The notes beneath the pieces are model-generated. The model saw nothing but the letters and a program-made list of their open reading frames with translations. It made no database searches and was not told the origin of the DNA. The position numbers were made by a program, and so were the translations under genes. A DNA stretch of 64,000 bases from Mixophyes australis (Eukaryota; Chordata; Amphibia; Anura; Limnodynastidae): NCBI GenBank assembly GCA_036250195.1, contig JAVHZZ010000006.1, positions 188,107,850 through 188,171,849 of the forward strand, given 5' to 3'. How positions within the stretch are numbered: the stretch's first letter is position 1; each line of letters starts with the position of its first letter. Of this stretch, positions 1-11,729 are shown one piece after another.

Positions 1-1284
1 CACATAACAATAACTCCACACACACACCAGTGCCCACATAATAATAAAACCACACACACCAGTGCCCACATAACAATAACTCCACACACAACAGTGACCA
101 CATAACAATAACTCCACACTCACCAGTGCCCACATAACAATAAATCCACACACACCAGTGCCCACATAACAATAACTCCACACTCCCCAGTGACAACATA
201 ACAATAACTCCACAGTCACCAGTGACCACATAACAATAACTCCACACAAACCAGTGCCCACATAACAATAACTACACGCACACCAGTGAGCACATAACAA
301 TAACTCCACACACACACCAGTGCCCACATAACAATAAAACCACACACACCAGTGCCCACATAACAATAACTCCACACACAACAGTGACCACATAACAATA
401 ACTCCACACTCACCAGTGCCCACATAACAATAACTCCACACTCCCCAGTGACCACATAACAATAACTCCACAGTCACCAGTGACCACATAACAATAACTC
501 TACACAAACCAGTGCCCACATAACAATAACTCCACACACACCAGTGCCCACATAACAATAAACCCACACACACCAGTGCCCACATAACAATAACTCCACA
601 CTCCCCAGTGACCACATAACAATAACTCCACAGTCCCCAGTGACCACATAACAATAACTCCACACAAACCAGTGCCCACATAACAATAACTCCACACACA
701 CCAGTGCCCACATAACAATAAATCCACACACACCAGTGCCCACATAACAATAACTCCACACTCCCCAGTGACCACATAACAATAACTCCACAGTCACCAG
801 TGACCACATAACAATAACTCCACACAAACCAGTGCCCACATAACAATAACTCCACACACACCAGTGAGCACATAACAATAACTCCACACACACCAGTGCC
901 CACATAACAATAACTCCACACACACCAGTGAACACATAACAATAACTCCACACACACCAGTGCCCACATAACAATAAATACACACACACCAGTGCCCACA
1001 TAACAATAACTCCACACACACCAGTGCCCACATAACAATAACTCCACACACACCAGTGAGCACATAACAATAACTCCACACACACCAGTGACCACCTAAC
1101 AATAACTCCACACACACCAGTGACCACATAACAATAACTCCACACACAACAGTGACCATATAACAATAACTCCACACTCCCCAGTGACCACATAACAATA
1201 ACTCCACAGTTACCAGTGACCACATAGCAATAACTCCACACAAACCAGTGCCCACATAACAATAACTCCACACACACCAGTGAC
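1..1284. repeat. 32-bp minisatellite, about 40 units
   Basis: Head-to-tail units of about 32 bp read cacataacaataactccaca followed by cacaccagtgcc, with a few 34-bp units (the first unit and one near 303). Variant units recur at fixed spacing: the cagtcacc/cagtcccc variant starts at 471, 631 and 791, exactly 160 bp (five units) apart, so part of the array has a higher-order period. On the minus strand the unit has almost no stops, and because 32 is not a multiple of three this gives long repetitive reading frames (for example 474-1481) in several frames. These have Cys/Val/Leu-rich repetitive composition and are not genes. The array is cut by the window's left edge. Confidence 0.97.
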
Positions 1285-3217
1285 CAGATATACCCCCCCA
1301 GCACCTTCAGTATATTAATATCCTCCCAAACACACCTAACATAGGCTGGTAGCCTTTTGGAAACCCAACCTACAGAATCAACCCCAAGCCGTGCGCTGCT
1401 CAGTTTGGTTTTCACACTTGTGGTCTCCCTGTAATAGTGAAAACCAGCCCAGGCTGTTCGAGGATTTGGACATGCTACCAATTTATATACAGTGTACTGT
1501 ATGTGGGGACTGTTTTATTACAGGTGACAATGACTTCAGTTTTGTACCAAATCAGAAGTGGCCACCTTCGGGGCCCATCCATTAATGGGTCCTGTTTTGC
1601 ACCACCATATTGCACTTATGTGGAGAATACATTTCTAGGCATTCTCCAATCAACAAAATCTTCACCCACACAACAATCATAATAAAAACATTTCCAATAT
1701 CCCCTCACTCTCAGGATATATTTAAGCCATTAGAAAGTCTAAACCTAGCAGCATTTTAGGAGGAAAAAATAATTTATTTAATTAGAAGATGTGGTACTAA
1801 AAGAGCAGAGGGTTAGACCTACAGGAGAACCTTTGGTTTGTGGAGGCTACCCCTGGAGAAGAGGTGTGCACCTTGATGTGTGCTGGGTGGTCCACCGAGG
1901 TGCTCTGGTGCGATGTAAAGGTGGTGTACTTTGTAAGTGACCTTCCCAGTGAGAATAATTTTACACAACTCTATTGGAACACATACCCCACTTTCCAGTG
2001 ACACCCTGTGCCAAGGCAGTGGGAACTACTATGCGGATTAGGTAGTGGTGACAGGAGACTGTATGAAACAAGAAGCATTTAGATTTTAATAACAAAGCCT
2101 GATTGTGTGAATCTGCTCTCTATTACGGGAACAGGTTATATAAAGGAGTTACTGCATCTTTAAACATTGAGCAATTTCCACAGTGTTAAAAAAAATAGAA
2201 TAGGACTAGAGATTAATGCATTGTAAGAGCAATGGATCACAACCAGTTTAAGAAGTTCACTCATAGAGTCTGCATTTTACCCGCTTCCCAATGCCCAGCA
2301 CATCGGGCTACATGACACATATCCCGGGTGGTCTGACTGTGTGGGAGCACTTAATGGCTAAGCAGTACAGAAGTATGTGTTGAGAAGCTGGTGTTTAAAT
2401 TTCCTCAGTCTCACATCTGGCAGGAGATGGCTCCGTGCAGTGAGGTGCAGAGAAAGGATTAGTACGTTCTAGATATCAGATCGTTGAATTTATCCTTTGT
2501 TCAAATCGCATCCTAAGCAGAACTCTGTCTCTGGTCTTGATGTATTTTTAGCGCTATAAAGATTTTATATTCCTTTGCTACGTGAAATAGTGTCGTTTTC
2601 TCCTTGTTCTCATTTTTAGTACTATTTATTGTTACTTTATTCTAATTTCCCATTCTCCCTTGGCAATGTAAATCTCCAGTATGGTTAAGGAGAATGGTGA
2701 CCTAGATATTCTATGGAGTATCTCCCAATAGATACCCAAAAAAGACACTGAGTTGATGCTGCCTCTTTAACTGGACTTCTAAGTCCTCATGTTACTGTCA
2801 TTTCTGGGCATTGCATCCATGACATGTACTGTACATGCAGTATGGGCTAGTTGTATCCTTCTGGCTGGACTTTGGCTGTTTTGCAGCAGTGTGAAGCCAT
2901 CTAGAGGACACTACACTCTGCAGTTCTTGTTCTTCAGGTAGCACTGGGTACACAGAGATCACATTAACACATATACAGGCATACCCAATGCATTGGAGAA
3001 CCCTGGTCTTCTTTTAGACCAGTTTCATACGTCGTTGAATGCATCAGTGTGGTCATCTGGGAACACTGACAATGCCTTCCAGAGCACGGTGGTATGAAAG
3101 TTGGTTTACAGGTGGGGCATCTGTGGCCCTCACAAATGGTGTGTCCTGCCATGACTTTTCCAGAGCTGAAGTGGCCCCAATGAAACTTTTGGGAAGCTGC
3201 CAGCAGACAGTAAGTAA
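1285..3217. other. no gene recognised
   Basis: Mixed AT-rich sequence directly after the minisatellite. Only short open frames occur, none with a family motif. I see no convincing exon, repeat terminus or RNA gene. Confidence 0.5.
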
Positions 3218-3581
3218 GGAGGCCTAGTGGTTAGCACTTTTGCCTCACAGGGGTCATGAGTTTGATTCCCGACCATGGCCTTATCTGTATGGTGTTTGTA
3301 TGTTCTCCACGTGTTTGCGTGGGTTTCCTCCGGGTACTCCGGTTTCCTCCCACACTCCAAAAACATACTGGTAGGTTAATTGGCTGCTATCAAAATTGAC
3401 CCTAGTCTCTCTCTCTCTCTCTCTCTCACTGTGTGGTTGTGTGTGTGTGTGTGTGTGTGTGTGTTAGGGAATTTAGACTGTAAGCTCCAATGGGGCAGAG
3501 ACTGATGTGAATGAGTTCTCTGTACAGCGCTGCGGAATTAGTGGCGCTATATAAATAACTGATGATGATGATGATGATGAG
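3218..3581 (+). mobile_element. V-SINE copy A
   Basis: Non-autonomous retrotransposon with three recognisable parts. The tRNA-like head (about 3224-3275) carries an A-box-like tagtggttagcac and a B-box-like gagtttgattcccgac. The V-SINE core (about 3290-3375) includes gtttcctccgggtactccgg and ctccaaaaacatactggtag. The tail after 3468 includes tagactgtaagctccaatgg and a cagcgctgcgg block, then (gat)n. A CT/GT microsatellite at 3406-3465 separates core from tail. V-SINEs are transcribed by RNA polymerase III and mobilised by a partner LINE. The very start looks slightly truncated or diverged, and no clear TSD was found. Confidence 0.9.
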
Positions 3582-4249
3582 AAATAACATGCGAACCACC
3601 AACTGCAGAGCCAGACAGGTACTGCCAAAGAGAGAAGGAGTCAAACAGAATAAGAAAACACTGTAAATGGAGAAAAGGAGCAGACCAGCAAGGATATATA
3701 AATAAATGGTGATGATGGATGTAAGTCTGATTGCGCTACCATCGATCTGCCATCATGGAGGTAGTGGTATCACTTCTGTATGGGGCCCGAATATTGTGAA
3801 GGGGCTCTGAAGTCATACAAATGTCACACACTGATTGGTGATTCAGCACCAGCTCGCTGTTGAATTATTATTCACAAGTAAGGAGTTAGCTGAGTGCTGA
3901 GTAAGAAAGGACTTTGTCACTTGCACTGTCACTCATCATACTTTGCTGCCTGTCACTCAAGTCTGGTCTCTGCAATTACCAATAAGACTATTATCTGCCA
4001 TCAATAATTGTTTTGTATATTTTTATTGCTATGAATATAAACATGTGTTTGTTATTATAATTCTGCCCTGCTGATATTTTTTGGAATTACCGATACAATG
4101 CAATACTTCTCTTTGGATAGAAAAAATAGAAAACAAAAAAGAATTGTAGCACAAGCATATAAATATATAATAAATTGTAGCACAAATAAATATATAATAA
4201 TAAATATATAATCAATTGTAGCACAACCATACACATATATAACTATATC
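3582..4249. other. AT-rich, no gene; small direct repeats
   Basis: No coding signal. Around 4140-4230 a short motif containing aattgtagcacaa recurs three times between ATATAATA tracts. Confidence 0.5.
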
Positions 4250-4656
4250 CAGTGATTTTTTTTGTCATAGAACTCACAGAACTGAGTTCCGGCACCTTTT
4301 TTCAACGGATTTTTCAAGTTTTAAAAGTAACTTTTGAACATTGGATGTTTGGTCCACGTGGACTTGAATCACCCTGTCGAGCGTAGCAGGTCGGCGCAAA
4401 ATCATTAAAACGGTGCATGCGGGCTGCTTGTGTGTCGAGTCCGATGCATGCGTACTTCGTCCGTGCTGGTTGTGATGGCACTGCTTGACTTGTGGTGCTG
4501 CTCAGCTTGTGATTGGTCGTGTGGTCGCGTGCTGAGAGCTTACTGCGGGCAGTGACCTTTATGGTTCGTTACACAACTGACGTGTGGGGGTGCGTGTACA
4601 GTGATTGACTACGTGATGTGAGTTCCAGCACCTTTTTTATTACAAAAAAAGCACTG
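4250..4656. mobile_element. hAT-type MITE with 8-bp TSD
   Basis: The left end is cagtgattttttttgtcat and the right end is ttacaaaaaaagcactg, which are imperfect inverted termini of CAGTG type. Just inside the ends, gagttccggcacctttttt (left) and gagttccagcacctttttt (right) are direct matches. Flanks are actatatc (4242-4249) and actacatc (4657-4664), a 7/8 match, as expected for the 8-bp duplication made by hAT transposases. The 407-bp interior is CpG-containing and has no transposase, so the element is non-autonomous. Confidence 0.85.
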
Positions 4657-6688
4657 ACTACATCAATATAATCATTCTCTGGTCTTCCAGAAATACACCC
4701 TGTAAATAATTATTAGCTAAGGTAAGGCATAGATGAATGACTATCCCAAGGTTTGTTTTTTTTTTTTACTACTTATTGGTTAGTCCAGGAAACATTGGTC
4801 AACAGAAAAAGTGATTTGTACATATAACAAGGGGAAACATATGAGCTTTAATTTCAGAATTCAAATTGTGAAGTCATTTCATTGCATTGTCATTTCTGAT
4901 TGATGCTATGTACAGGAGTTACAGACAGTCATCATCATATGACAGAAAGCAAGTGTATAACTCCCCAAAGAGAGCATGAGATAACATATCTTTTATTCTT
5001 TTTTCAAATTAACCCCCTTGCTAGTGACTTGTACTTTATATTATATGAAATAAACACTAAAAGTGATGACACTGCCCTTTCTACTCTCAGATTGAGTTGT
5101 TTGGTACAGATATATATATATATATATATATATATAGATTGATAGATAGATACATAGGTCTTGACTTGATTTATACCCTTTATGTGCAAAGCCCAATTGA
5201 GGAGAAATGTCTGATATATCAGTACAGTTTTGAGGCTTTCATTTGCTGTAAATGCTGCTACAAATATTGGCCCTATACACTTTAGAGTTATGTGCATACT
5301 ATTTGCTCTATATTACTTATACTATATGTTATTACCAATGATTAAACTAGCTCTGAGTGCCAACATATTGTCTTTGTCAGCCATGCCAACATGGGTATAA
5401 GTTTTTTTAAGCAACAAGTTGTTTGAATAGGAGACAGTGACAGTGAGTGAGACTGAAAATGAGTTATGAGCTGAGCATAATATTAAGTGAGATGTAATGA
5501 ACAACATTGTCTTTATTACTGGGACAGAGCGTGTCAAGTTGCCCTTAACCCCACCATTGCCCAAGCCAGATTCTTGTGCCAAGGTCTGATAGGCATATTA
5601 CTTCTTCTCTCCAACAGCTGTATCCACCACACTGCGCAGTCCCTCAGGAATCCTCCTTTCATGCCTGTCTGCCTTGACAGGTGCCCATCATACCAAGACT
5701 ATGAGATAGAGCACTGCCTGCTTGGAAGCGACTCACTTACTAGAGCCCCAATTCATTCAAATGTCCAACTGGCTGCTAAATCCATTTAAATATAGATACA
5801 GATGCTTGCATTGTCACAGTCTGGTTTCTATTAGTGTTGGGAAGACAGGCTTCCCCTCCAATCTTAGCACTGAGCTAAAGGGACATTTTCCAAACTGTAA
5901 CGTGAACCAAGAATATTAAGTGTGGACAGAAATATTCACCGTCTGTTTCAGTCGAAAACACATTCTTAATCGCATTCCAAATCTTGCATATTTAAGACCA
6001 CCCTAAACGTCCCGTAATACAAAGAAATCGAGTGACATTTCATAAAATGAAAATTCCGACCTGCTAATATCCCCTCAAAACTGCTGATTTGAAAATAATT
6101 CTTAGCTCTGAGAATTAGCCACTGTCTGAAAAAATGTTGTTATTTCCTGCCCCAGCATCCTTTGCTATTCTTATAATGGTTACTGCTGTTTCCAATGATT
6201 CAGAATTATTTTAAAATATAGTATGTAATTGCATTACATTTATCAAGGATTCAAAAGTGGAAAAAGAAGAGAGGAGGGCGAGTATCGGAGTGAGAGGATG
6301 CAGGGGTAGTATAAAGGTATAATACTGCTGGAGAAGTGGAGTCAATAGAAGTTGAAGAGAAGGTAAATGTGAAATGGAGTAATATAAAGCTGATAATGAA
6401 TAATGGTTTTAATAGGCTTTATCTCTATTAACCCTTTGGGCCTCTTTCTGTTTTACTATGGAAAATAGAAAGTGTAAAAGAGCAAATTAACCCATTAGTT
6501 GACATTAATATATAGTGTATATGAATACTTTGCATTACTAATGGGATGTAGTCATAATTCCAATGGCGAAACTGTCAAAATTTCGACAGACTGTCAACAA
6601 ATTTATTCTGTCAACACGTTTAAAATGTTGACATTGTGACTGTTGGCGGTAGTAATTTTGACAGTCACAATGTCGACATTCAAAGGGC
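4657..6688. other. AT-rich, no gene; TA microsatellite
   Basis: No gene recognised. A (TA)n tract at about 5109-5136 runs into short GATA repeats. Around 6540-6690 the motif tgtcgacatt and relatives recur, resembling the motif content of the foldback at 47.2-47.6 kb, so part of this stretch is probably another old repeat. Confidence 0.45.
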
Positions 6689-7152
6689 AATGCTAGCGGC
6701 ATCCTTGCTTGGCAAAATAATAATAATAATAAAAATAGTTGCAGCACTAATGATTAATGTACATGTTGTATTTACTTTGCACACATTCTACGGTTAAATT
6801 TTGGATATTTTTGATGTTACAAACTTTATTTGTGGGTCTCCTGGGGTCCCGGCGGCTCCTCAGCCCTCGTGAATCCAAGGACCACCCCCCCATGCACCCT
6901 TTGACATTGTTAATCTTATTGTGTTTTAGTTTTGGACAATGTCTTTGAATCCGTACAGGATTCCTTCCATTCAGGGTTTTCGACCCAATTGGGCTTTTTC
7001 TCTCTCTTTTTCCTTCCTCCCTTTCTTGTGACTATGATCTTATTATTGATCTCTTATTGGTTCTTTAAGCTTTTGTCCCTTTCACAATCTAATTGGTTAT
7101 TTTCCCTATCTAACTGTCTAGTGTTATTGGAAACTGGCTCCCCGCTATTGCC

Positions 7153-7899
7153 ATGGCTTTGAAGATTTTCTCAGTCAACGTGAACGGCCTCAACTCTCCA
7201 CGTAAACGCACAATACTCCTGGGGGCCTGTAGGAGAGAAAAAGCAGATATTGTATTTCTCCAGGAGACTCCCCTTACGGGAGCCCATACACAGATTCAGG
7301 GTAAGCAATTTTCCCAGACCTTCTTTGCCTCAACGGATTGTAAGAAATGGGGCGTTGCTATCCTAATCCATGGTAAGGTCCCCTTTCTCCACTCCAAGAC
7401 CTATGCAGACCCAGAAGGCCGTTTCCTGATGGTGAACGGCACTCTCCACTCTGCTCCCGTTACTCTGGTCTCAGTTTATGCCCTGAATCAGGGGCAAAAG
7501 CCTTTTTTCACAAAGTTTTTCAGGTACATCGAGCGGTGGGCGCTGGGCCATGTTATCATGGGAGGTGACTTCAATGTCACTCTTGACCCGGTTCTAGACA
7601 GGTCTCCCACTTCCTCCTCTCGGCGGGGTATCTCCTCATCTCCAGAATCCTCCAGCTTGTCTACACTCCTTTCTCTCCATCGCCTATATGATTCTTGGAG
7701 ACTATGTAATGCGGATGCTAAGGATTATACTCACTACTCAGTCCCGCACCAATTATACACACGCATAGACATGTTACATATTTCACATTCACTCGCTCAT
7801 CACGTGACACGGGCAGACATTACTCCCCTTTCCTGGACAGATCATTCGGGCGTATCCCTTGTATTAGACTTACTTAAACCGCCTCCACCAGCGCAGTAG
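7153..7899 (+). pseudogene. L1 ORF2 endonuclease domain (intact segment)
   Basis: A 248-codon open frame covering the AP-type endonuclease that nicks target DNA before reverse transcription in L1 elements. Landmarks in order: FSVNVNGLNSP near residue 6, VFLQET near residue 33, VSVYALNQ near residue 107, the Asp/Asn motif GGDFNVTLD near residue 137, and the C-terminal TDHSGVSLVL near residue 230. All the usual catalytic positions (Asn, Glu, Asp-x-Asn, Asp-His) are present. The frame ends at a TAG, whereas a full L1 ORF2 runs on for about 1,000 more residues. The rest follows in broken frames, so this is the best-preserved part of a dead gene. The start was chosen at the Met just before the first conserved motif. 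Confidence 0.92.
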
Positions 7900-10150
7900 A
7901 TGGTGCTTAGATGACTCTCTTTTGCTTAATGGCTCTATTTGTCTAGACATTATGACCTCTATTACTAACTATTTTCTAGATAATTCTACCCCTGATGTAG
8001 CCCCAGGTATTGTTTGGGAGGTGCATAAAGCTACCATACGCGGTCAACTGATTAGTCAATCAGCAGCTTTTAGAAAAAAGACGGCCGAGGAAATATCTTC
8101 CTTGGAATCCAGGTTAGCGTCACTCCTTATGCAGCATCAAACTCACCACGACCCGGCCCTACTTCCCAAGATTGCCTCGCTGAGGGGTCAATTAAATACC
8201 CTCCTCTCCCGTAGAGCAGCTGTCACCATGCAGAAACTCCAACAGCGTTACTATGATAAAGCAGATAAAGCCGACTCTGTACTAGCCAGAAAGCTCCGGA
8301 AATAAATAGCTCTGCAACACATCGATAAAATACGTCAGATTTCTTCTGGGGAGGTAACTTATGCCCCAGCGGGGATAGTTAGAGAATTTAGGGACTATTA
8401 CTCTTCTCTTAACAATCTTGAGGCTCCACCCCCTCGCCGGGATCCCCTGACCCCTTCTCTGACTAATTACCTTTCATCTACACCCCTCCCCAAAATTACC
8501 ACCAAACAGCAATCTTTTCTAAATGCAGACATTACTCTTCAGGAGGTCATGATGGCGGTCAAGTCTCTGAAGTCTTCTTCAGCTCCTGGTCCGGATGGCC
8601 TGCGAGGGATGGGTTTCACAGATAGATTTCTGACGGGTATATTAGCCCTCTACCGATCCCCGTCAGCTACTGTTTCTGCTAATGGCCTGACCTCGATGCC
8701 CTTTTCGATTACGAATGGCACTCGTCAGGGATGCCCCCTCTCTCCACTTATATTTGCTCTTATTATTGAGCCATTGGCCACGAGGATTCGAAACAACCAC
8801 ATGATAACATACAGGTAGGCCCCTCTACTCATAAGATTGCTCTGTATGCGGATGACATTTTATTGTCTATTACACATCCCAAAACGTCGGTGCCTCCCCT
8901 CTTAGACGAGCTAGACCTTTATGGTTACTTCTCGGGCCACGGGGGGGAGGTTTGGAGATTCCTGATTTCCAAAGATACTATCTCTCCGCCCAACTCGCTC
9001 AGTGTGTCTTATGGTCCAGTCCGACAGAAACCAGAGTTTGGTCTAAAATAGAGGCCGAGGGTCTGGGATTGCTTTCTTTAGCTTCTCTTCTATGGTTCTC
9101 AAGATCTCATCGCCCCAAACGCTTGTTACTTCATCCAGTAGTTTCACATTCTCTATCCATTTGGGACTCATCATACAGGAAATATGCCTTGTCGCCCCAT
9201 CCCTCCCCGGTCATACCGCTATTCAATTCTCCGGAATTTCCTCCAGGACTTCTCCATAGTTCATTTCAGCCGTGTTACTCGGGGGGGAGTCAGTTATCTC
9301 AACCATCTAACCACCTCTGCAACTTTTCCTCAGTTCTCCGAAATTCAGTCACATATCCACATCTCCTCAAAGCACTTTTACCAGTTTTTGCAACTTCGCC
9401 ACTTTCATAGTGTTGTTAAGGATCGCCTTATATCCCGACCTCTCTCCACCTTTGAAGCCCTCTGTCTACGCCAATCCTCAACTAAAGGGCTAATATCAAC
9501 GCTCTACTATGAGCTTGCTCCCTCCTCTTCAACTCTTAGAGCCCCCCATGAACTATCCTGGGAACGGGACCTTGGTGAAAAGCTGTTAGATGAGGAGTGG
9601 TCTGAGATCTACGAGAATGCTGCCTCTAGCTCCATTTGCGTCAGAATTAAAGAGAATGTTTACAAGATCTTATACCGATGGTACTATGTGCCTTCGCGCC
9701 TATGCAAAATTCTTCCTGACTCGTCTGATCGGTGCTGGCGAGGGTGCTGCCATGAGGGCATATTCCTCCACATATGGTGGTCGTGCCCAAAACTGTCAGG
9801 TTTCTGGGTCGAGATTAGAGACTTGATTAACTTAATCCTACAGGTGGACATTCCACTGGAACCTAAATTTTTTCTTCTCCCTATGGGGGCTCCCTCGGCA
9901 TCCCTACATCAAAATAAATTAATCAGACACATTGTCTCGGCAGCAACTTGCCAAATAGCGGGAGACTGGCGCACGCAATCCCCTCCCTCCATGCAGTCTA
10001 TAATTAATAGAGTCTGGCAAACGCAACGGATGGTATCATTCGGAATACCTCGAAAGCCTTCACCAAAGTTTGGGACCCATGGTTATTACACTTTCAGGCG
10101 TGTTCACCTTTTTTCTAATCCAATTCTATTATCTCAGCTCTTTTTAGGAC
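7900..10150 (+). pseudogene. L1 ORF2 reverse transcriptase and C-terminus, deleted and frameshifted
   Basis: Continuation of the L1 ORF2. An open stretch at 7922-8305 corresponds to the linker. SSSAPGPDGL (from about 8566) is the start of the RT domain, but it joins directly to GFTDRFLTGILALY. Roughly 100 residues of fingers/palm, including the first catalytic Asp region, appear to be missing. NGTRQGCPLSPLIFALIIEP follows at about 8713-8772, and the catalytic YADD box is at 8845-8856 in another frame. A second deletion joins the region after YADD to GGLEIPDFQRYYLSAQ (about 8945). The C-terminal part is open from 9184 to 10281 and includes CWRGCCHEGIFLHIWWSC at about 9733-9792, the L1 Cys/His motif. 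Two deletions plus frameshifts make it inactive. Confidence 0.9.
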
Positions 10151-10270
10151 TTCTCCCTTTTCCTACACTGGATCTAGTCACTTCTTACCCTCTTTCTTTT
10201 TTCTCCTTCTTCTATTGTTCCTTCTTTTTCTGTCCACTCTCTTTTCTTTTTTATTCTTTTTACAAAACTC

Positions 10271-10560
10271 AGGTAACATAGTAACATAGTTGATGAGGTT
10301 GAAAAAAGACACCAGTCCATCAAGTTCAACCTATTTTGGATCTCCTGCGATCCTGCACTTATATTTGAAATTAATCCAGAGTAAGCAACCGCCAATCTGT
10401 TTCAATTTTGAAAATCCCCCCAGACTCAATATTGCAATCCAATTTTTACCCTATATCCACTACTATCCTTTATTTTAAATTAACGGTCGTATCCCTGGAT
10501 AGACCTTTCCGCTAAAAATTTGTCTAACCCTTTCTTAAACTTGTTACTTCTTATTCTAAT
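10271..10560 (+). repeat. frog-type interspersed repeat fragment in the L1 3' UTR
   Basis: Begins gtaacatagtaacatagttg and continues through tccatcaagttcaacctat and ggtcgtatccctggatag. I recognise this from amphibian genomic sequence as a dispersed repeat, though I cannot name its family. L1-like 3' UTR sequence resumes afterwards, so it is either a nested insertion or was captured by this L1 lineage. Boundaries are approximate. Confidence 0.6.
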
Positions 10561-10791
10561 AGTTCGGTTGACTAATTGTCTTACATGCTCTACACTGGTC
10601 GTAGATTCGTTAATCTGTTGTGAATTTCTCTGTATTTTTGTTGTATTAAGTGTATTCACTTTGCCAATCGTCCTTTTTTTGTTATTTTGACCTTGCATAA
10701 ATAAAACTTTAAAAAAAAAAATAGTTGCAGTAATGCACACTAGTTCCTGACTACAGGAGCTCTTGGAGCATAATGAAAGAATTACAGCCGC

Positions 10792-11551
10792 TGTCACGAG
10801 CCGCGGCTGTACTCCGCATCCTGGCGTGATCTAGCAGCCAGGCGCGTGCATTGGTTACAATGTACTGTTATTTTGTCTTGAGCTTATCTTTGTGGCATAG
10901 AGCAGGGGGTTGTAGGGACATCCTCCAACACCAGGGGGAACTCTCCTATGATTTAAATTGGTTAATTTATATATTTATACATGTTCCTGGTTTATGTTAT
11001 TATCTATGCCAGTTCTAAGCTGGTAAATTAATTAGCAGCCTCCTGAGGCTGATTCTCAGCCCTGTCCTCCTCTTTTCTGATTGGCCCATCAAAGTATTTA
11101 AGGCAGGGAGGGCTTAACCTCACTGCTGGTTATAGCGTCCAGTTCCCTGTCTGCTAACCTGCTCCTGTACAGTTTGGTGTATACCTTCTGGATTGAATTT
11201 CTGTGTATGACCCCTGCCTGTACCTTGGACCTTGCTTGCTTGCCTGTGACCCTGATTTGTTTGCCTGTACCTTGGACCCTGCTGTATTGCCTGTGACCCT
11301 GACCTTTGGTGTGTTACCTGATTATTCTGCCTGCTAGTGACCTCCGACGGCTGATTTTGTCTGACCATCCGCTGCCTCCTGGCCTGCCTCTACGGTTTTG
11401 TATTACAAGCTTACACTACATCTGGAGTTAAGTCCTGGGGGCATCTGAGTACCGGTGAGCATATAAAGCTCTATGGGAAAGGCGGCTGCTAAAGGTGAAG
11501 ACCTCCGCATAACTAGTTCTGTGAGTTTGTGAACAGACCGTCAGCGTAACA
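10792..11551 (+). mobile_element. solo LTR, Ty3/gypsy type, TSD gccgc
   Basis: Starts tgtcacgagccgcggctg and ends accgtcagcgtaaca (TG...CA), flanked by gccgc at 10787-10791 and 11552-11556. A TATA-like tatttaaggcaggg (from about 11095) lies just before cactgctggttatagcg, a block shared with the LTRs at 15158 and 32075 and probably near the transcription start. Downstream there are imperfect repeats of tgtgaccctgac (11160-11330). No internal gag-pol or second LTR is present, so this is a product of LTR-LTR recombination. It sits in the left arm of the foldback repeat. Confidence 0.88.
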
Positions 11552-11729
11552 GCCGCTGGGTATATTTATAACCTGGGTCTGTAAGAGCTGAAAGCCCCAG
11601 GTTATAAATAGACATAGAGGCTGTCATTTTATCATTATGCGGCGAGAGCTCTTGCTGTCAAGAGCTAATATGCGTCATTGTAACTATTTTTTTTAAATTA
11701 TTTTTACAAGCAAGGATCCCTATGGATTA

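Larger units (their letters stand above)
6745..10716 (+). mobile_element. L1-clade LINE insertion with 14-bp TSD
   Basis: A retrotransposed copy bounded by aaaaatagttgcag at 6731-6744 and again at 10717-10730. It carries ORF2 remnants (endonuclease, reverse transcriptase, C-terminal Cys/His region), a 3' UTR and an A-rich tail after cataaataaaacttt at 10696-10710. About 400 bp precede the endonuclease ORF, and I recognise no ORF1, so the copy is probably 5'-truncated. Long poly-A-linked TSDs are the signature of target-primed reverse transcription. It landed in the left arm of an older foldback repeat. Internal deletions make it non-functional. Confidence 0.93.
6689..11729. repeat. foldback (inverted-repeat) element split by L1 and LTR
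   Basis: Three pieces (6689-6744, 10731-10791 and 11557-11729) join into one inverted repeat of about 290 bp once the L1 and the solo LTR are removed. Left-arm blocks atccttgcttgg, aaaaatagttgcag, gagctcttggagcataatga and tataacctggg are matched in reverse complement by ccaggttataaatag, tcattatgcggcgagagctct, aactatttttttt and acaagcaaggatcc in the right arm (11600-11725). The arms are imperfect, so the element is old. Both later insertions fell in the left arm. Confidence 0.8.

Noticed and set aside
1..1284. CRISPR-like array
   Set aside because: Units are contiguous repeats without unique spacers, in a vertebrate-type repeat background.
474..1481. 335-codon minus-strand open frame
   Set aside because: It is the translation of the 32-bp minisatellite. 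The same peptide period appears in other frames, and the frame starts in non-repetitive flank with no recognisable domain.
3224..3275. Possible tRNA gene
   Set aside because: A- and B-box-like sequences are present, but the segment is the head of a V-SINE with core and tail attached. The same holds for the heads at 27622 and 38656.
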